A stretch of DNA of 64,000 nucleotides from contig JALZWO010000055.1 of the NCBI GenBank assembly GCA_023300375.1, forward strand, positions 1 through 64,000. Reading direction: 5' to 3'. Below, one piece after another: positions 58,834 to 64,000 of this stretch. Position 1 is the stretch's first letter; each line of letters begins with the position of its first letter. Source of the stretch: Granulosicoccus sp. GTDB lineage: Bacteria; Pseudomonadota; Gammaproteobacteria; Granulosicoccales; Granulosicoccaceae. The position numbers and the translations under genes were made by a program. The notes below the pieces were generated by a model, which made no database searches, had not been told where the DNA came from, and was given only the letters and a program-made list of their open reading frames with translations.

Positions 58834-60057
58834 ATGGCTTGGAATGAGCCAGGTGGAAACGACAACGATCCTTGGGGCAACCGAAACAAAAATAACGGTG
58901 GCCCGCCGGATCTTGACGAAGTGATAAAAAATGTGAAGAACTGGTTCAACCAGCTGACAGGCGGCCAAGGTGGTGGTGGCCCTAACAGCGGTGGCGGTTC
59001 TGGTCAGATTCCCGGTGGTGGCTTTGGACAAAGCCTCGGTGGAAAAGGTATCGGTGCTATCGCGGGTATTCTCGGCATTTTGTGGCTGGCGACTGGTGTT
59101 TTCGTTATTCAGCCTGCCCAAGCAGGTGTGATCACGCAGTTTGGTGCGTTTGTCAGAACAACAGCGCCGGGGCCGCATTGGCACTTGCCATGGCCTTTCC
59201 AATCGGTCGAAAAGGTTGACGTAGAAGAGATCCGCAGCACAAAATTGACTAACCAACTGATCCTCACCCAGGATGAGAACATCGTCGACATCGATCTTGC
59301 GGTCCAATACAACATCAAGAACGCAGAAGATTATCTGTTCAACGTGCGCAGCCCAGATCGCACACTTGAGGAGGTAGTGGAGAGTGCAGTTCGCGAGGTT
59401 ATTGGTGCAACCACTCTCGAATCCGTAATCACGACGGGCAGGGACGAGGTTTGGAATACCACCGCTACGAGCTTGCAAGATGTGCTTGATGTTTACGAAG
59501 CCGGTATTTTTATCACTGCGGTCAATCTGGAACGAGCTCAGCCACCTGAACAAGTGCAGGCTGCTTTTTCTGACGCCATAAAAGCCCGAGAAGACAAGCA
59601 GCGATTTATTAATGAGGCGCAGGCCTACAGTAATGAGGTTCTTCCTCGTGCGCGTGGTGATGCACAGCGAGCTCTTGAAGAGTCTGAAGCCTACAAAACC
59701 CGAGTAGAGCAAGCAGCGTTGGGTGAATCTGAGCGTTTCAAGTCGTTACTGATCGAATACACCAAGGCGCCGGAAGTCACCAGAGAGCGGCTTTATCTTG
59801 AGGCGATGGAAACGGTCATGAGCAACACCAGCAAAGTGATGGTGGATAGCAAAGCCGGTGGTAACAGTCTCATGTACTTGCCCATTGATCAGCTGGTCAA
59901 CCAGAACCGGTCCAATCCAAGCAACAATACGCTGAGTGGAGATTCACCTTTGAACAGTGGGAGTAATGATTCTCCTAGGTTCTCAGATCTACCCCGTGAA
60001 GTGACAATACCCAATCGTGAAGAACTTCGTTCACGTGCCAGAGGAGCTCTGCGATGA
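58834..60057 (+). CDS. hflK: FtsH protease modulator HflK
   Basis: 'MAWNEPGGNDNDPWGNRN', SPFH domain 'GVITQFGAFVRTTAPGPHWHLPWPFQSVEKVDVEEIRS'. Confidence 0.95.
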   Translation: MAWNEPGGNDNDPWGNRNKNNGGPPDLDEVIKNVKNWFNQLTGGQGGGGPNSGGGSGQIPGGGFGQSLGGKGIGAIAGILGILWLATGVFVIQPAQAGVITQFGAFVRTTAPGPHWHLPWPFQSVEKVDVEEIRSTKLTNQLILTQDENIVDIDLAVQYNIKNAEDYLFNVRSPDRTLEEVVESAVREVIGATTLESVITTGRDEVWNTTATSLQDVLDVYEAGIFITAVNLERAQPPEQVQAAFSDAIKAREDKQRFINEAQAYSNEVLPRARGDAQRALEESEAYKTRVEQAALGESERFKSLLIEYTKAPEVTRERLYLEAMETVMSNTSKVMVDSKAGGNSLMYLPIDQLVNQNRSNPSNNTLSGDSPLNSGSNDSPRFSDLPREVTIPNREELRSRARGALR

Positions 60058-60935
60058 ACAAACTTGCCAATCCATTGGTAATGATCGGTGCAGCGTTAGT
60101 TTTGCTGCTCGGCAGTACCATGATATTCACGGTTAGCGAACGTGAGCGAGCGATCAAATTGTTTCTTGGTGAAATCACTGAGGCCGATTACCAGCCAGGT
60201 CTGCACTTCAAGCTACCTTTGCTCGAGCAAGTTTACAAATTCGATAGGAGAATACTGACACTCGATGTCCAGCCTGAGCGAGTACTGACCAACGAGAAGA
60301 AGAACGTTATGGTCGACTCTTTCGTGAAGTGGAAAATTTCTGACTCAGAGGCGTTCTACACGCGTCTGGGTGGTATTGAGTCCAGAGCAAATAGTCGTCT
60401 TACACAATTTGTGCGTGAAGGTGTGAAGGATGCTTTTGGTCGGCGAACAATTCAAGAAGTTGTAGCTTCTGCGCGCTCTACTTTGCGTGAAGAGATTCAA
60501 GCGTCCGTTAATCTCCAAGCTTCGAGTTTGGGCATCGACATCATTGACGTTCGCATCAAAAAAGTCGAACTGCCTGACGACGTGCGTGAATCGGTGTACC
60601 AGAGAATGGAAAAGGATAGAGCGCAGATCGCACGTGGTATCCGTTCTGAGGGCGAAGAGCAAGCCAAAATCATCCGAGCAACGGCTGATCGAGCCAGAGA
60701 AGAGCTTTTGGCCAGAGCGTATGCGACAGCAGAGCAAACGCGCGGTGTGGGCGACGCGGAAAGCACGCGTATTTACGCAGAGGCCTACACTCAGGACCCT
60801 GAGTTTTATAGCTTGTATCGAAGTTTGAGTGCTTACCGATCAGCTTTTAGTGGCGGTGGTGATGTATTGCTGCTAGACCCTAGTTCGGAGTTCTTCAGGT
60901 ACTTCAACGGCCCGAGCCAAGGTACAAATCCTTAG
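60054..60935 (+). CDS. hflC: FtsH protease modulator HflC
   Basis: SPFH domain 'SERERAIKLFLGEITEADYQPGLHFKLPLLEQVYKFDRRILTLD', 'ALGIDIIDVRIKKVELPDDVRESVYQRME'-type sequence. Confidence 0.95.
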   Translation: MNKLANPLVMIGAALVLLLGSTMIFTVSERERAIKLFLGEITEADYQPGLHFKLPLLEQVYKFDRRILTLDVQPERVLTNEKKNVMVDSFVKWKISDSEAFYTRLGGIESRANSRLTQFVREGVKDAFGRRTIQEVVASARSTLREEIQASVNLQASSLGIDIIDVRIKKVELPDDVRESVYQRMEKDRAQIARGIRSEGEEQAKIIRATADRAREELLARAYATAEQTRGVGDAESTRIYAEAYTQDPEFYSLYRSLSAYRSAFSGGGDVLLLDPSSEFFRYFNGPSQGTNP

Positions 60936-60981
60936 CACGACCATTGGGCTTTGCCCCGCAATTGGCCAAGTCTGAGCGCTC

Positions 60982-61032
60982 GATAGAAAGTCGCCTGTCC
61001 GAATAATCGCTATTCTCGGACAGGCTTCTATC
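60982..61032 (+). terminator. Long inverted repeat downstream of hflC (candidate terminator/processing hairpin)
   Basis: GATAGAA-agtc-GCCTGTCCGA ... TCGGACAGGC-TTCTATC: 10-bp perfect core arms plus 7-bp outer arms; no strong T-tract. Confidence 0.6.
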
Positions 61033-61207
61033 AACGCTTGCAGTTGTTTGCGTTTAGCTGGCCAAGCCTGAGCGACTCGGTCCCAGTCGTGCCTCCGTGC
61101 GATTCCCTAGCTGCCTTTTTGGCGCTGCAGCTCCCCCAGGGCAATATACTGTTGCTTTATGGTGCCGTCCTTAATTAATTCCATCAACGCTTTTTTGCCG
61201 GTGCCCT

Positions 61208-61393
61208 ATGCTTGTAGAAATTTTTACAGCGATTTGCCTCGTATTGGTGCTGGAAGGCATCTTGCCGTTCCTAAGTCCCAACCTATACAAAGCATCTGTG
61301 CGCTCAATGCTCGATTTACCCGATAGACAGCTGCGCATTGCCGGCTTGTCGAGTATGATTGTCGGTGTCTTAGTCCTCGCCATAGTGCGCTGA
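61208..61393 (+). CDS. DUF2065 (YjeT-like) small membrane protein
   Basis: 61 aa, 'CLVLVLEGILPFLSPNLYKASVRSMLDLPDRQLRIAGLSSMIVGVLVL'; conserved position between hflC and hisZ. Confidence 0.88.
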   Translation: MLVEIFTAICLVLVLEGILPFLSPNLYKASVRSMLDLPDRQLRIAGLSSMIVGVLVLAIVR

Positions 61394-61406
61394 AGCTGAA
61401 CTTCTT

Positions 61407-64000
<2,594 letters not shown>

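Noticed and set aside
58735-59712. 325-aa antisense ORF spanning hflX end and hflK
   Set aside because: Long but antisense to two confident genes; sequence shows no domain signatures.

Overview
This 64 kb window is a gene-dense, mostly housekeeping or metabolic stretch of a proteobacterial (probably marine gammaproteobacterial) chromosome; the taxonomy is an inference from synteny. From left to right it contains: (i) a membrane sensor histidine kinase, cut by the window edge, and a large protein with a SpoT-like HD domain but no synthetase domain; (ii) a formate dehydrogenase locus: HTH+PBP regulator, fdhD, DUF3305, DUF3306, polyferredoxin, TorD-like chaperone, Tat mini-protein, FdhA/B/C, and an orphan ORF; (iii) an NTE-type cNMP-binding patatin, LysE/ArgO exporter, DUF3047, heme A synthase, ComEA-like, apt, DUF2959 and DUF2288; (iv) meaB and methylmalonyl-CoA mutase large and small subunits, GGT, MnmC2-like oxidoreductase, ispG; (v) hrcA-grpE-dnaK-dnaJ; (vi) a Ugp-type ABC transporter with an enolase-superfamily dehydratase, pirin, PLP decarboxylase and SDR; (vii) a decaying accessory patch at about 46.8-50.3 kb: a frameshifted solute-binding-protein pseudogene, a 16 x 8-bp tandem repeat, and an MCP pseudogene with three in-frame TAA stops plus a frameshift; (viii) ccmI, methylmalonyl-CoA epimerase and propionyl-CoA-carboxylase-like subunits; (ix) hfq-hflX-hflK-hflC-DUF2065-hisZ-purA (purA truncated by the window end). 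I saw no CRISPR array, rRNA, convincing tRNA, prophage or intact IS element. I found no clear new multi-gene system. The strongest items for follow-up are the 47-50 kb decay/repeat patch, the SpoT-HD-like orphan, the structured dnaK-dnaJ spacer, and the uncharacterised accessory genes and tandem palindromes of the formate dehydrogenase locus. All family assignments come from reading motifs by eye; no database search was run.
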